In this document: in pieces, positions 1-9,762 of the stretch
Numbering within the stretch: the stretch's first letter is position 1
How the letters are laid out: every line of letters begins with the position of its first letter
Source of the DNA: Cytophagales bacterium
Lineage (GTDB): Bacteria; Bacteroidota; Bacteroidia; Cytophagales; UBA9547
NCBI GenBank assembly: GCA_013297755.1
Contig: JAAFIH010000006.1
Coordinates: 20,792 to 84,791, forward strand
DNA: 64,000 nt
Reading direction: 5' to 3'
Program-made: the position numbers and the translations under genes
The notes under the pieces: model-generated
What the model saw: only the letters and a program-made list of their open reading frames with translations
The model's database searches: none
What the model was told of the DNA's origin: nothing

Positions 1-104
1 TTTGAAGCAAATATGTGCAAATGTTTAATGTTGAAACTAAACATGATTGATTAAGTTTGAGAAAAGTATAAAAAGGTTAATGTGGAATGTGGAATTAAAA
101 TAAC

Positions 105-137
105 AGACCTATAAGGTTTTTAAAACCTTATAGGTCT
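105..137. repeat. Perfect 33-nt palindrome (16-bp stem)
   Basis: AGACCTATAAGGTTTT at 105-120 is exactly complementary to AAAACCTTATAGGTCT at 122-137, with one base between. It has the same design as the palindrome at 10863-10895 (AGAC... stem, TTTT/AAAA centre). It could act as a bidirectional terminator for the gene to the left, or belong to a dispersed family of palindromes. Which of the two cannot be decided here. Confidence 0.7.
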
Positions 138-197
138 TAACCATTAACTCTACTGGAAACAGACCTACAAGGTTTTAACCATTAATCAGACTGGTTC

Positions 198-230
198 AAC
201 TTTTGGAAAGTTTAGAACTTTCCAAAAGTT
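198..230. repeat. Perfect inverted repeat (15-bp stem, 3-nt loop)
   Basis: AACTTTTGGAAAGTT at 198-212 pairs exactly with AACTTTCCAAAAGTT at 216-230. It lies 270 bases upstream of the predicted SusC promoter. It is either a terminator of the upstream transcription unit or an interspersed palindrome related in style to 105-137 and 10863-10895. Confidence 0.65.
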
Positions 231-498
231 AGAATAGACGCTAAGACCTGTGATAGACTACTATAAACTTGAATTATTCATTTCCTGTAATATTTTATTT
301 GGCTTAAAGTCAGATTATTATAAAATTAGTTTGACATTATATATTAAATATTTTTTGATTTTTTTTAGATATAGGTTTAAAATTGGATACTATTTATAAA
401 ATTTTAAAGTTTTTTTTATAAAGTGGGCTTTATTTTTAGCCTAATTTTAAATATTTTTATATATTTTTAAAAAATATTGTTAAAATTTTAAAAAAATA

Positions 499-530
499 TT
501 TGGAGAATAAAATTTTGTTTTCTACATTTG
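499..530 (+). promoter_or_regulatory. Bacteroidota-type promoter for the SusC operon
   Basis: TTTG at 499-502 and TACATTTG at 523-530 are 20 bases apart, matching the Bacteroidota consensus TTTG-N17-23-TAnnTTTG. Transcription would start near 537, which leaves a leader of about 235 bases before the ATG at 771. This is the best promoter match in front of the cyanophycin locus. Confidence 0.6.
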
Positions 531-593
531 TATTGTAAGCAAAAGACATGAAAACTATTAAGTCAAAATTTGTTTATTTTTTTACAACATTGC

Positions 594-626
594 GTTGCAA
601 ATCTCTCTCCCTAAAAGGTTTGCAAC
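594..626 (+). promoter_or_regulatory. Hairpin in the SusC mRNA leader
   Basis: GTTGCAAA at 594-601 is complementary to TTTGCAAC at 619-626 with a 17-base loop. It falls inside the predicted 5' leader (537-770). Long structured leaders are plausible control points, but no known riboswitch motif was recognised. Only the base pairing is seen; the role is inference. Confidence 0.3.
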
Positions 627-770
627 CAATTTTTAATAACTGATTTTTTTCGGTTTAGATTCCTATTATTTTCATTCATTTTAGATTCTTTATGTTCGGC
701 TTCATTGGCTGATATATTTCTAAGGTTTTCCCAGTTTCATTTTATTTATTTATCTCATTCTTTTACTGTT

Positions 771-3700
771 ATGTATTCTACATTACTAAAGGGTTTATTG
801 TGTTTTCTATTATTTTTTAGTTTTTTGATTGATGCACAAATTTTGGTTAAAGGCACAGTGTCTGATGGCAAAGAACCCATGCCTGGTGTTACAGTTTCGC
901 AAATGGGTACTGCCAAAGGTGCTATTACTGATTTGGAAGGTAATTTTGAGGTTACAGTTTCGGACACTTCGGCTACGCTAGTTTTTTTATATCTTGGCTA
1001 CAAAACCAAATCTATACAAGTAAAAGACAAGACCAAAATTGATGTTGTCATGGAAGAAGAATCGAAAGTACTCGAGGATGTAATGGTAACAGCCATTGCT
1101 GTAAGAAAAGAAAAAAGAGAGCTAGGATTTGCAGCACAAGAAATAAAAAGCCAAGAAATATTAGATTCTAAAGAAACAAATATAGTAAACGCTATGAATG
1201 CCAAAGTGGCTGGTGTGCAGGTGGTTTCGTCTTCGGGTTCGCCTGGAGCGGCAGCTCGTATTCGCTTGCGTGGCAACACATCTATCACTCAAAACAACGA
1301 CCCCTTGTTTGTAGTAGATGGTATTCCTATCGACAATACAGGTGGCGAACGAACCAGAGATATTGAAAGCTCCAACAGAGCTATTGATATTAACCCAGAC
1401 GATGTGGCTTCGATGACTATATTGAAAGGCCCAGCTGCTACTGCTCTATATGGTATTCGTGCGGCCAATGGTGCCATTATCATAACTACAAAAACTGGCC
1501 AAGCGGGCAAAACAACAGTCAATTTTTCGTCTTCGTTTGGAATTGATGAGGTAAATAAATTGCCTGAATTACAACAAAAATTTGCTGGCGGACAAAATGG
1601 TATTTTTATACCCTACGACCAACGTACTGGCAAACCAACTTCATCGTCTTGGGGGCCTGCTTATGGCGACCCATCTCTGCCCGAAGGAGTGAAATTTTAT
1701 GACAATAGATCTAAATTTTTTACGCTTGGTACACAAAGAAACAATTTTTTGAGTATTTCGGGTGGCACAGAAAAATCGACTTCTTACTTTTCTATTGGTA
1801 ATTTCAGACAAACGGGGGTTGTACCTAACCAAGATTTTGAACGCACATCGCTCAAATTATCTAATGCTACACAGGTGGCCAAGTTTTTGAAAATAACTGG
1901 GTCTATCAATTACAATTTATCCACGGCTACAAGGCTTAGAAAAGGAGGAAACTGGTCGGCACCTATGATTTCTTTGTTCAGGGGGGCAAGCGATTTCGAC
2001 ATAACTGGTGGCTACAAAGACCCACTAAATACCCAAGAGGCTTATTTGAAAGCTGATGAGTTATCTCAAAAAACAGGTTCTGTATATGATAATCCATTTT
2101 TTTCGGTTAATAAAAATAAAAATACAGAAACTATCAATCGAGTGATAGGATTTGTGCAGGCCGACCTTACTATTACACCTTGGCTTACAGGTATGGCTCG
2201 CATAGGTGCCGATGTGTACAATCAAGTACTGACCGAAAATTATGATAAACGCTCGGCCGAAAACCATGCTCAAATTTCTTATAAAGGCTCTTACTATGAA
2301 AGCCAACAGTTTAAAAGAGATTTTAATAGCGATTTGATGATAAATGCTCAACATAAAGTGGGCAAAGATTTTGAAGTAGGGCTTAGGCTGGGCCACAACT
2401 TTTGGAGTTCAAACAATACCAGACTTGGTGTTCAAGGATATAATTATTTGTTTCAAGATTTTTATGATTTCAATGCTTTGGATGTATCGTCTAGCCCACT
2501 ACAACTTAGTCCAGCTTCCCGTAATAGCCAAAGAGCCATCATGGCGACTTATGCTGATGCTAAAGTAAGTTTTAGGAATTACGCCTTTGTCAATTTTACC
2601 ACTCGTATGGAGCAAGCATCTACCTTGCCAGCAAAGAAAAACACATTTTTGTATCCTACCATAAACATTGCTTTGGTGTTTTCGGATATGCTTGGGCTAA
2701 CCAATGGCAGCATATTTAGTTATGGCAAAATAAGAGCTGCATGGGCACAGGTGGGCAATTTGCCAAATCCTTACTTAACATCAAATTATTATAGACCTGT
2801 AGTATCTGGTGGTTTTAGTGGCCAAAATTTGTTTGCCATAGGTGGCGATTTGGGTAATCCTAATATCAAACCCGAAATATCTACCTCAAGAGAATTAGGG
2901 CTTGAATTGAAGTTTTTTAAAAATAGAATTGGGGTTGATGTAACCTATTATAATAATGTAAATACAAACCTTATCATGGTGGCAGATGTAGCCCCAACAT
3001 CAGGGTTTAGTTCGGCTTGGGTCAATGGTGGCAAACTGAGAAATACTGGATTAGAAATAGTATTAAACAGTACACCTATCAAAACAAATGATTTTAGTTG
3101 GGATGCTTCCGTGAATTTTACATCGCAACGCACTATGGTAGAAGAACTTGTTGGAGATTTTCAATATGTAGGCGGTGGGGCTGGGTTCAACAATGGGTCT
3201 AATGCTGTGTTTGTAGGAAATCAATATGGGATTTTGACAAGCCCACAAAGATTTAAAAGATATGGCCAAGATCGCAACGATATTACCTTACGCAACGACT
3301 TGCCCATAGTAGTAGATGCTGCTGGCAATCCAATAAAAGAATCGCCTGACAAAGGTTTTTATATCATCGGCAATCCAAATCCAGATTGGTTTGCTGGTCT
3401 TAGAAATTCGATTAGCTACAAAGGTGTTTATTTCTCGTTTCTGTGGGATTTTAGAAAAGGGGGCGATTTGATAAACCTAACTCGTGGTAGCATGAACTTT
3501 TTTGGACAACACAAAGATACCGAAAACCGAAACGATGCTGCTGTACTCGAAAACTCAGTATATGCCGATGGCACCAAAAATACTACTCCCATCAAAAAAG
3601 ATGCTGCCTACTATGCCATAGCTGGCGAAAACTCCAATGTGGGCGAACTATGGATAGAAAAAGGATCTTGGCTTAGGTTAAGAGAAGTTACTTTAAGGTA

Positions 3701-3905
3701 TGCTTTTGGCGAAAATATTACTAAAAAAATGTTTATGAAAAATCTAAGCCTGGCTTTTACAGTAAGAAATGCTTTACTATTTACTAGCTATTCTGGTATA
3801 GACCCTGAGACCAATGCTGCCGGCAACGACCCAAGTTTAGGAAAAGATGCCTACAATATGCCCAATACCAGAAGTTTTCTGATGACACTAAACGCTACTT
3901 TCTAA
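771..3905 (+). CDS. SusC/RagA-family TonB-dependent outer-membrane transporter
   Basis: A 1044-residue SusC-type porin for energy-dependent import of large nutrients across the outer membrane. The start was set at ATG 771 because it opens directly into a signal peptide (hydrophobic core, then DAQ at the cleavage site). An in-frame TTG 22 codons upstream gives a poor N-terminus. After the signal come a carboxypeptidase-D regulatory-like domain (about residues 25-105), a plug domain starting near DVMVTAIAV and containing the typical RIRLRGN and PLFVVDG motifs, and a C-terminal beta-barrel ending in an aromatic residue (NATF). The SusD partner begins 24 bases downstream. Position at the head of a row of cyanophycinase genes suggests the cargo is cyanophycin fragments or beta-Asp-Arg oligomers. 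Cargo is inference; the family is certain. Confidence 0.95.
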   Translation: MYSTLLKGLLCFLLFFSFLIDAQILVKGTVSDGKEPMPGVTVSQMGTAKGAITDLEGNFEVTVSDTSATLVFLYLGYKTKSIQVKDKTKIDVVMEEESKVLEDVMVTAIAVRKEKRELGFAAQEIKSQEILDSKETNIVNAMNAKVAGVQVVSSSGSPGAAARIRLRGNTSITQNNDPLFVVDGIPIDNTGGERTRDIESSNRAIDINPDDVASMTILKGPAATALYGIRAANGAIIITTKTGQAGKTTVNFSSSFGIDEVNKLPELQQKFAGGQNGIFIPYDQRTGKPTSSSWGPAYGDPSLPEGVKFYDNRSKFFTLGTQRNNFLSISGGTEKSTSYFSIGNFRQTGVVPNQDFERTSLKLSNATQVAKFLKITGSINYNLSTATRLRKGGNWSAPMISLFRGASDFDITGGYKDPLNTQEAYLKADELSQKTGSVYDNPFFSVNKNKNTETINRVIGFVQADLTITPWLTGMARIGADVYNQVLTENYDKRSAENHAQISYKGSYYESQQFKRDFNSDLMINAQHKVGKDFEVGLRLGHNFWSSNNTRLGVQGYNYLFQDFYDFNALDVSSSPLQLSPASRNSQRAIMATYADAKVSFRNYAFVNFTTRMEQASTLPAKKNTFLYPTINIALVFSDMLGLTNGSIFSYGKIRAAWAQVGNLPNPYLTSNYYRPVVSGGFSGQNLFAIGGDLGNPNIKPEISTSRELGLELKFFKNRIGVDVTYYNNVNTNLIMVADVAPTSGFSSAWVNGGKLRNTGLEIVLNSTPIKTNDFSWDASVNFTSQRTMVEELVGDFQYVGGGAGFNNGSNAVFVGNQYGILTSPQRFKRYGQDRNDITLRNDLPIVVDAAGNPIKESPDKGFYIIGNPNPDWFAGLRNSISYKGVYFSFLWDFRKGGDLINLTRGSMNFFGQHKDTENRNDAAVLENSVYADGTKNTTPIKKDAAYYAIAGENSNVGELWIEKGSWLRLREVTLRYAFGENITKKMFMKNLSLAFTVRNALLFTSYSGIDPETNAAGNDPSLGKDAYNMPNTRSFLMTLNATF

Positions 3906-3929
3906 CAACGTAAAAAGAAATCTTAAGTT

Positions 3930-5360
3930 ATGAAAAATATATTTACAAAAACCGTTTTATTGGCTTTTTCCCTTGTTTTGATGGGTTGTGATTTTAGTAA
4001 ATTAAACATTGATCCCAACAATATTACTGGCGATAAACTATCGCTCAATCAAAGATTACCATCGTTGGAGTACTTTTTTGGTAATTATCTAGCCTCAGAT
4101 GTGCCAAAAACAATAAGCAACACTATGGGGCAGGTTGTGTATATACAAGGCAATGTTGGGCTCAATACTTATTCTTATGCAGCTGCTGATCCATCTAAAA
4201 TGGCAATTTGGAACAATTTGTTTGCCAACGTGATGTACACGGCCGACCAAATCATACAAGAAGCTGATTTGAAAAAAATACCATATTATAGAGGTATTGC
4301 TAAAATTATATATGCCATTGGGCTTGCACACGCTACGGCCATTTGGGGAGATGTGCCTTATAGCCAGTTATTCAAAAATTCTGAATTTCCTAATCCAGTA
4401 TTCGAAAGCCAAGAATCTATTTATGGAAATATACAAAAATTACTAGACCAAGCCATAGTAGATTTATCGACACCTGCCACTGGTATTGTACCCCTAGACG
4501 ATGATTTTATATTTAGAGGTAATACTGCCAAGTGGATAAAAACAGCAAATGCACTAAAAGCAAGATACTATTTGCATACCATAAAAGTAAGTAATTCGAG
4601 TTATGATTTGGCCGAAAGTGCTTTGGCAAACGCCTTGCAATCGAATGATGATAATTGCTTATTCAAATTTCAGATTGGCAACCCAGAACAGCAAAATCCA
4701 TTGTATTCAGAAAGAGTTGGCACTCAAAACACCCAAATAGATGTAGCTTTTACAGATAATATGCGAGCAAAAAACGACCCACGTTTGCCATTTTATAGTA
4801 CAGTACGCTCAAGTTTGGTTACTGGCCGCAGAGCACTCTATGGCCCATTGTATGCCTCCAGAGATTCGTATATTCCTATCGTAACTTACGAAGAATGTAT
4901 GTTTATGAAAGCCGAAATAGCCATGTTTAAATCAGGAAAAGCAGCCGCAGAATCAGACTTTAGAAAAGCCATAAAAGCATCGCTAGAGCGAGTGTGTACC
5001 GAAAAAAAATGGACTGCCGACTCTGGTGCTACTGCCCTAGCCACGATACCAATCACAAGTTCGGTTTTGGGTACATACATACAAGCACAAGGCAACTTAG
5101 ATTCTATTGCTACTGACGAAGAGGTATGGAAACGCTTATTTGAACAAAAAAATATAGCCTTGTTTTTGCAAGCCGAAATATGGAACGACTACCGTAGAGC
5201 CACCAAATATATAGCAGGAGTAGATGGTTTGCCACAAATTACGCCACGTACAGGCACTGCCATACCAAGACGATACAACTATCCATTTAATGAAGTAAAC
5301 TACAACAAAAGCACACCAACCGACCCAGGTATATTTTCTAGGGTTTGGTGGGATAGATGA
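3930..5360 (+). CDS. SusD/RagB-like nutrient-binding outer-membrane lipoprotein
   Basis: A 476-residue surface lipoprotein that caps the SusC transporter and captures substrate. It has a signal peptide ending in the lipobox LMGC, so the mature protein starts at Cys20. The helical repeats with W/Y-rich stretches (ATAIWGDVPYSQ, EIWNDYRRATKY) are typical of the SusD-like_2 branch, which often serves non-polysaccharide substrates such as peptides. The gene follows SusC by 24 bases and is surely co-transcribed. In this context it should bind cyanophycin or its dipeptides, which is inferred from gene order only. Confidence 0.93.
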   Translation: MKNIFTKTVLLAFSLVLMGCDFSKLNIDPNNITGDKLSLNQRLPSLEYFFGNYLASDVPKTISNTMGQVVYIQGNVGLNTYSYAAADPSKMAIWNNLFANVMYTADQIIQEADLKKIPYYRGIAKIIYAIGLAHATAIWGDVPYSQLFKNSEFPNPVFESQESIYGNIQKLLDQAIVDLSTPATGIVPLDDDFIFRGNTAKWIKTANALKARYYLHTIKVSNSSYDLAESALANALQSNDDNCLFKFQIGNPEQQNPLYSERVGTQNTQIDVAFTDNMRAKNDPRLPFYSTVRSSLVTGRRALYGPLYASRDSYIPIVTYEECMFMKAEIAMFKSGKAAAESDFRKAIKASLERVCTEKKWTADSGATALATIPITSSVLGTYIQAQGNLDSIATDEEVWKRLFEQKNIALFLQAEIWNDYRRATKYIAGVDGLPQITPRTGTAIPRRYNYPFNEVNYNKSTPTDPGIFSRVWWDR

Positions 5361-5487
5361 ATTGTTAATGTGTAAACATCCTTAAAATATTAAACTTTTT
5401 ATTCAAGTCTAAAATGCAATAGGCTTGTCTTATTGTTGCATAAATCAATTTTATAACTATTTAATTAAACCTTTAAAAAAAAACAAA

Positions 5488-7491
5488 ATGAAAAATGTAC
5501 TTCGATTGATTAAAAAACAGACATTATTTGGAATACTGTCTGTCAGCTTAGGTGTTTTAGAAACGAAAGCACAAGAACCTATAATTACAGAGCAAAATTT
5601 GCCTTATGTAGTTAATTTTGGTACTGGGCATTTCAATAACTATCCTGCAGGATTAGCCACTTCTCGTGGTATTGCAAATAGTTTTAAAACAAACATTGCT
5701 GATGTTACGACCTTTCCTGCAGCTAATTTTACTGAAACTAGAAGTTTATCAACAACTACACTTACTTCACCTTTATCAAATACCGTTGGAGGAAGTAATG
5801 TATCTGGAGGAGCTAACCCTCATAGCTACTTAGAAGGTGGAAACGATGCTAAGTTGTTAATTACACTTAGTACAAGACTTTGGTCTACTTTCTTTTCAGT
5901 AAAAACTACTGACAATACAGATATTAAAATTGGCTATTCTTTGCAATTAACTGAAAGAGCTGAAAATAATGCCACTACATCACCTGGATTGAACTTAACA
6001 GCATATTTGCAATACAGAACAAGTTCAATATCAGGTTGGAATACAGTAATAGGTTCTGAATGGAATACAGAAAGTCTTACAGTTGGGGGAATTACCAATT
6101 TTAATTTAACTTTACCTAGTAGTATAAATAATTTACCAAGAGTTGATTTTAGAATTGTTAATACTCAAACTGCTGGTGTTACAGTTTCTGACTTGTTGAG
6201 TTATGCTATTGACAATATCTCTGTTACTGGCATACCTCCATTAGTAAATACAGTTACTGCTGTTGCTTTCAGGATTAAATCTGTAACCCCTACTTCTACA
6301 AGTGTACTTACACAAGGTAAAGCATTTTCAGTTGAGGTAGAATCTATATCACAAAATGGTTCAACTTATGCAGTAACTTCTTCAGCAGGTTTTACATTAA
6401 GTGTATCGTCTGGGAGTGGTACACTTGGAGGTACTTTGACAGGGACTATTTTAGCAAGTACAACTAGTACAATTATTACTGGAATTACATATTCAAAAGG
6501 AGAGGTATTTACTTTGAGTGTAGTTTCTGTTTCTGGCCAACCTTTATTGTCTGCTAGCTTCGTTTTAACGATTGCAGGAGATCCATTGGCAGGTTTAAAT
6601 GTTCTTTATTCAGAAAATTTTGAAAACTTCAATAATGTACCAAAATTAAATAATTATAATGTTTCTGTTGCTGGAATGACTTCTTATAATATTGACAGAG
6701 CTGCGTTAAATAGTGGGGGATCTCCAACATATGGAAATGCTGGATTTGTAGTTGTAAGAACAGCTAGAGGTCCTTGGTTTGGCAATGGAGCTGATAATAT
6801 TGGAACTACTACTTATTTTGACAATACAGGCTCAGACAATAAAGACTCTAATTTTGTTGCTGCTGCCACTTCTTACTTTATAAGCACTTCTACAGGTGCT
6901 AGTCGTTATTTAGTTTTACCAGCAATTAATTTAGCTGGTAGTAATATTAAATTAAGTTGGCAAGCTATGTCTAGAGGCTCTTTTGCATTTAGAGATTCCT
7001 ATAAAGTAAAGTATAGTGAAACAGCACCTTCAAGTCCATTTAATACTGAAGACTTTGAATTAATTAGCACAGTTCCTGGGGTTGCAGTAATTATAAATGA
7101 ACCTTCAAGGAGAGTTACTAATCATTCAATAAGTATTCCAACTAATTTTGAAAATAAAATAATTTATTTCGCTTTTGAACTTTCAACACCTGGGCCTGGT
7201 GGCGATCGTATTTTCTTAGATAATATTTTAGTTACTTCTGGTAGTTCTATTACTGGTTTTAATGAAAATACTCAAATGATTTCTACACCAATTCTTAAAG
7301 CCACTCCAAATCCTGCTTCAGAATCTATCACTATACAATCGGCAGTTTCTGAAACTGTTAAAATTTATAACCTCATAGGTAATCAAGTTTTGACAGGTAC
7401 TACAAATACATCTTTGGCTATTGGTTCGCTTACCAAAGGCATGTATGTGGCCGTTACTACCAAAGGAACTGTTAAATTTATTGTAGAGTAA
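5488..7491 (+). CDS. Secreted T9SS type A protein, candidate cyanophycin-binding surface protein
   Basis: About 667 residues. ATG 5488 is preferred over the upstream in-frame start at 5425 because it opens into a signal peptide (MKNVLRLIKKQ..., cleavage after TKAQ). Three regions can be seen: an N-terminal beta-sandwich-like domain (about 25-260), an Ig-like linker (about 265-380), and a MAM/choice-of-anchor-like domain beginning LYSENFEN (about 390-600). The last 80 residues form a T9SS type A sorting domain (PNPASE ... GMYVAV). No catalytic motif was recognised. Its place between SusD and the first cyanophycinase suggests a surface protein that binds the insoluble polymer granule. Thr/Ser/Asn-rich composition fits a secreted protein. 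The function is inference. Confidence 0.75.
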   Translation: MKNVLRLIKKQTLFGILSVSLGVLETKAQEPIITEQNLPYVVNFGTGHFNNYPAGLATSRGIANSFKTNIADVTTFPAANFTETRSLSTTTLTSPLSNTVGGSNVSGGANPHSYLEGGNDAKLLITLSTRLWSTFFSVKTTDNTDIKIGYSLQLTERAENNATTSPGLNLTAYLQYRTSSISGWNTVIGSEWNTESLTVGGITNFNLTLPSSINNLPRVDFRIVNTQTAGVTVSDLLSYAIDNISVTGIPPLVNTVTAVAFRIKSVTPTSTSVLTQGKAFSVEVESISQNGSTYAVTSSAGFTLSVSSGSGTLGGTLTGTILASTTSTIITGITYSKGEVFTLSVVSVSGQPLLSASFVLTIAGDPLAGLNVLYSENFENFNNVPKLNNYNVSVAGMTSYNIDRAALNSGGSPTYGNAGFVVVRTARGPWFGNGADNIGTTTYFDNTGSDNKDSNFVAAATSYFISTSTGASRYLVLPAINLAGSNIKLSWQAMSRGSFAFRDSYKVKYSETAPSSPFNTEDFELISTVPGVAVIINEPSRRVTNHSISIPTNFENKIIYFAFELSTPGPGGDRIFLDNILVTSGSSITGFNENTQMISTPILKATPNPASESITIQSAVSETVKIYNLIGNQVLTGTTNTSLAIGSLTKGMYVAVTTKGTVKFIVE

Positions 7492-7533
7492 CTATAAAAC
7501 AAAAAAATCCGCTTTTAAGCCCTCCCTTTGGGG

Positions 7534-7625
7534 TTCTGTGCATCGAACAGAATTTACTAAGGGTGGGGTTTTAAAGATTCAGTTTATTCTCCACCTTTTT
7601 TTATAGTTCTGTGCATCGAACAGAA
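7534..7625. repeat. Two copies of a short inverted repeat (7534-7552 and 7607-7625)
   Basis: The 19-mer TTCTGTGCATCGAACAGAA occurs twice, each time followed by TTTCTAAGGGTGGG or a close variant. Each copy is itself an imperfect hairpin (TTCTGT/ACAGAA). It lies in the gap after the T9SS protein gene, so it may end transcription there, or it may be part of a dispersed intergenic repeat family. Confidence 0.55.
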
Positions 7626-7661
7626 TTTCTAAGGGTGGGAAAATTAAATCTCAACTTTAAA

Positions 7662-7695
7662 ATTACTAACCTATTCATTTGGGTAGGTTAGTAAT
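7662..7695. promoter_or_regulatory. 12-bp perfect inverted repeat just upstream of cyanophycinase 1
   Basis: ATTACTAACCTA at 7662-7673 pairs exactly with TAGGTTAGTAAT at 7684-7695 around a 10-base loop. It ends 29 bases before the ATG at 7725. There is no U-run after the stem on the plus strand, so an operator or attenuator-type element is as likely as a terminator. Confidence 0.45.
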
Positions 7696-7724
7696 TTATT
7701 CAAACCTTCTTATTGCCTAAAAAA

Positions 7725-9752
7725 ATGAAAAAGTTACTTGTAATATTCGCTTTATTGATTTTTGCTTCGCAAAACCTTTTTGCTATTTCAGGTAAACTTT
7801 TACTAGTGGGTGGCGGCACAGAACGTGATACTCCTAACTCTTGGAGTACACCTGCTTTCCAATGGGCTATCAACCAATCAGCCAACAAAAAAGCCTTGAT
7901 TGTTCATTATCAAACTACTTCTACTTTTTATCCAACCTACATGACTGGTCAGTGTGGAGCTATCGCTTCAAAAAATTTAATTATCGACAACACCAATGCA
8001 GACTTACAAGCGACTTTTGATACCATTATGAATTACGATTTTGTATTTTTCAGAGGTGGTGATCAATCACAATATTATAATTTTTATAAAAACACCAAAA
8101 CTGCACAAGCCATACAAGCCAAATTCGATGCTGGTGGTGTCATTGGCGGTACATCGGCTGGTTTGCATATACTTTCAAAAGTGATTTACAATGCCCAAGA
8201 TGCTTCTGTAACTCCACTCGAAACCATGCCCAATGTGGCCAACAGCAGCATTACACTTAGCGATGATTTATTCAATTTATTACCGGGATATGTATTCGAT
8301 TCGCATGTGGCTGAGCGAGGCAGATTTCCCCGTTCGATTGGGTTTATAGCAAAATGGTTTAACGATACCAACGAAAAAATAAAAGCCTTAACTGTAGATG
8401 ATATGACAGCCATGGGCATAGGCACTAACAATATAGGAACCGTTTTTGGCACTGGTGCTATTGGTATTTATGAAACCAAATCATTAAAACTAAACCCATT
8501 TTCGAGAACAGGTAAAATGGTTGCAGATTCAATTTCTGTAAAACAGTTGCTTAACGGTTGGGTGTATGATTTTAACACACAAACCATCACAACATCAGGA
8601 GTGGTTTCAACCACAGGTACTTTTGCTATTGAAACAAACCAAAGCACGGTAATGCTCTCTGGTGCAGACGATTTTGCTAATAATTCTAATTTTATTGCTC
8701 ATTTTGTAAATAATATTGGCACAAAAGAACTTCCTGTTGTGATTTTTTCGGGTACTGATACATCTGTTGCTCGACAGTTTAAAGTCAATATTTTATCGAG
8801 AGGGGCAAAAAGATGCAAAATCATTCGATTGATACCTTCTGGAATTGCAAACGCAACTTTGCTCGATACCATCAAACAAACCAATAAATTTATTTTTATT
8901 GGAAACACATTGACACAATTAAATACTATTTTGGCAACAAACGGTATTGGAACTTTTATCAATACCAAAATTAGAGCAGCTGGCGTAGCCGTTGGTTTTG
9001 TAGGCAACAATGCCCGCTTTGCTGGAAAAAGAGTGGTTAGTGATAATTATACAGTACAATATGCTGCCTACGATAATTTAATTCGCACAACAAAAGGCTT
9101 AGGTTTATTAACAAATACTATTATTTTCCCAAACGCTTTTTTTAACTCAAATACCAATGAAAATAGTGTTTGCACAATTCCTTACTTTATGGTTCAAGAC
9201 ACTGTTTTGCATGGTGTTTTGCTAACCAGCAATTCGTATTTAAAATATGCTCCTAAAGCAAACAACAAAGCCTATTTTACTTCCGATGGATTTCAGCCAG
9301 CCATTATTTTAAAAAATAAATCAAGTATAAAAACAGGATTTTCTAACACCACATCTGGAAAAACAGTTGGCATGAGTCCTCGCCAAATTGCAGGATTTGA
9401 AGAAATGTCGGTTTCGTTTTTAGATACTAACGCTAGGTTTGAAGTGGCAAATAATATTCCTTTCGCTCCAATAACAGATTCATTAAAATTATCTGTTTTA
9501 GAAAATGATTACAAAAATATAAATGTTACTATTTATCCAAATCCTACATCAGAAGTTTTAAATATTATCACTAAAAATGTGAGTGAAATATTTGGCATCC
9601 AAATTTTTGATATTACAGGTTCTGTAGTTTTTGAATCTCAAAAATTCACAAACCAAATTTCAACAGCTTCATTACCAAAAGGCATTTACATCATTTCTAT
9701 AAAATCTAAAAAAGGAATTTATAAAAGTAAAATTATAAAAATTGATAATTAA
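7725..9752 (+). CDS. Secreted two-domain cyanophycinase (peptidase S51) with T9SS signal
   Basis: Predicted to hydrolyse cyanophycin (multi-L-arginyl-poly-L-aspartate) to beta-Asp-Arg dipeptides outside the cell. ATG 7725 opens a signal peptide ending NLFA; the in-frame TTG at 7713 adds only four residues. Residues 22-300 are an S51 domain with the binding motif RGGDQSQY, the nucleophile motif GGTSAG (Ser144) and DSHVAERGR. Residues about 310-560 look like a second S51-like copy that has lost the catalytic motif: LSGADD replaces the glycine-rich start, FIFIGNT replaces the GGDQ strand, and GFVGNNA replaces GTSAG. The last 80 residues are a T9SS type A sorting domain (YPNPTSE ... KGIYIISI). 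At 675 residues it is much longer than the usual 270-300 of the family. Confidence 0.87.
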   Translation: MKKLLVIFALLIFASQNLFAISGKLLLVGGGTERDTPNSWSTPAFQWAINQSANKKALIVHYQTTSTFYPTYMTGQCGAIASKNLIIDNTNADLQATFDTIMNYDFVFFRGGDQSQYYNFYKNTKTAQAIQAKFDAGGVIGGTSAGLHILSKVIYNAQDASVTPLETMPNVANSSITLSDDLFNLLPGYVFDSHVAERGRFPRSIGFIAKWFNDTNEKIKALTVDDMTAMGIGTNNIGTVFGTGAIGIYETKSLKLNPFSRTGKMVADSISVKQLLNGWVYDFNTQTITTSGVVSTTGTFAIETNQSTVMLSGADDFANNSNFIAHFVNNIGTKELPVVIFSGTDTSVARQFKVNILSRGAKRCKIIRLIPSGIANATLLDTIKQTNKFIFIGNTLTQLNTILATNGIGTFINTKIRAAGVAVGFVGNNARFAGKRVVSDNYTVQYAAYDNLIRTTKGLGLLTNTIIFPNAFFNSNTNENSVCTIPYFMVQDTVLHGVLLTSNSYLKYAPKANNKAYFTSDGFQPAIILKNKSSIKTGFSNTTSGKTVGMSPRQIAGFEEMSVSFLDTNARFEVANNIPFAPITDSLKLSVLENDYKNINVTIYPNPTSEVLNIITKNVSEIFGIQIFDITGSVVFESQKFTNQISTASLPKGIYIISIKSKKGIYKSKIIKIDN

Positions 9753-9762
9753 ATTTTAAAAA

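Larger units (their letters stand above)
1..498. other. Non-coding, AT-rich region upstream of the SusC gene
   Basis: No convincing reading frame is visible. The first 240 bases carry two perfect palindromes (listed separately), a partial second copy of the first one near 161-175, and a short stretch of TAATGTGGAATG repeats near 79-95 of the same kind as the arrays at 9.8 and 15.1 kb. Positions 300-490 are very AT-rich with long T runs, which suits an upstream promoter region. The gene to the left is not in the window. Confidence 0.7.
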
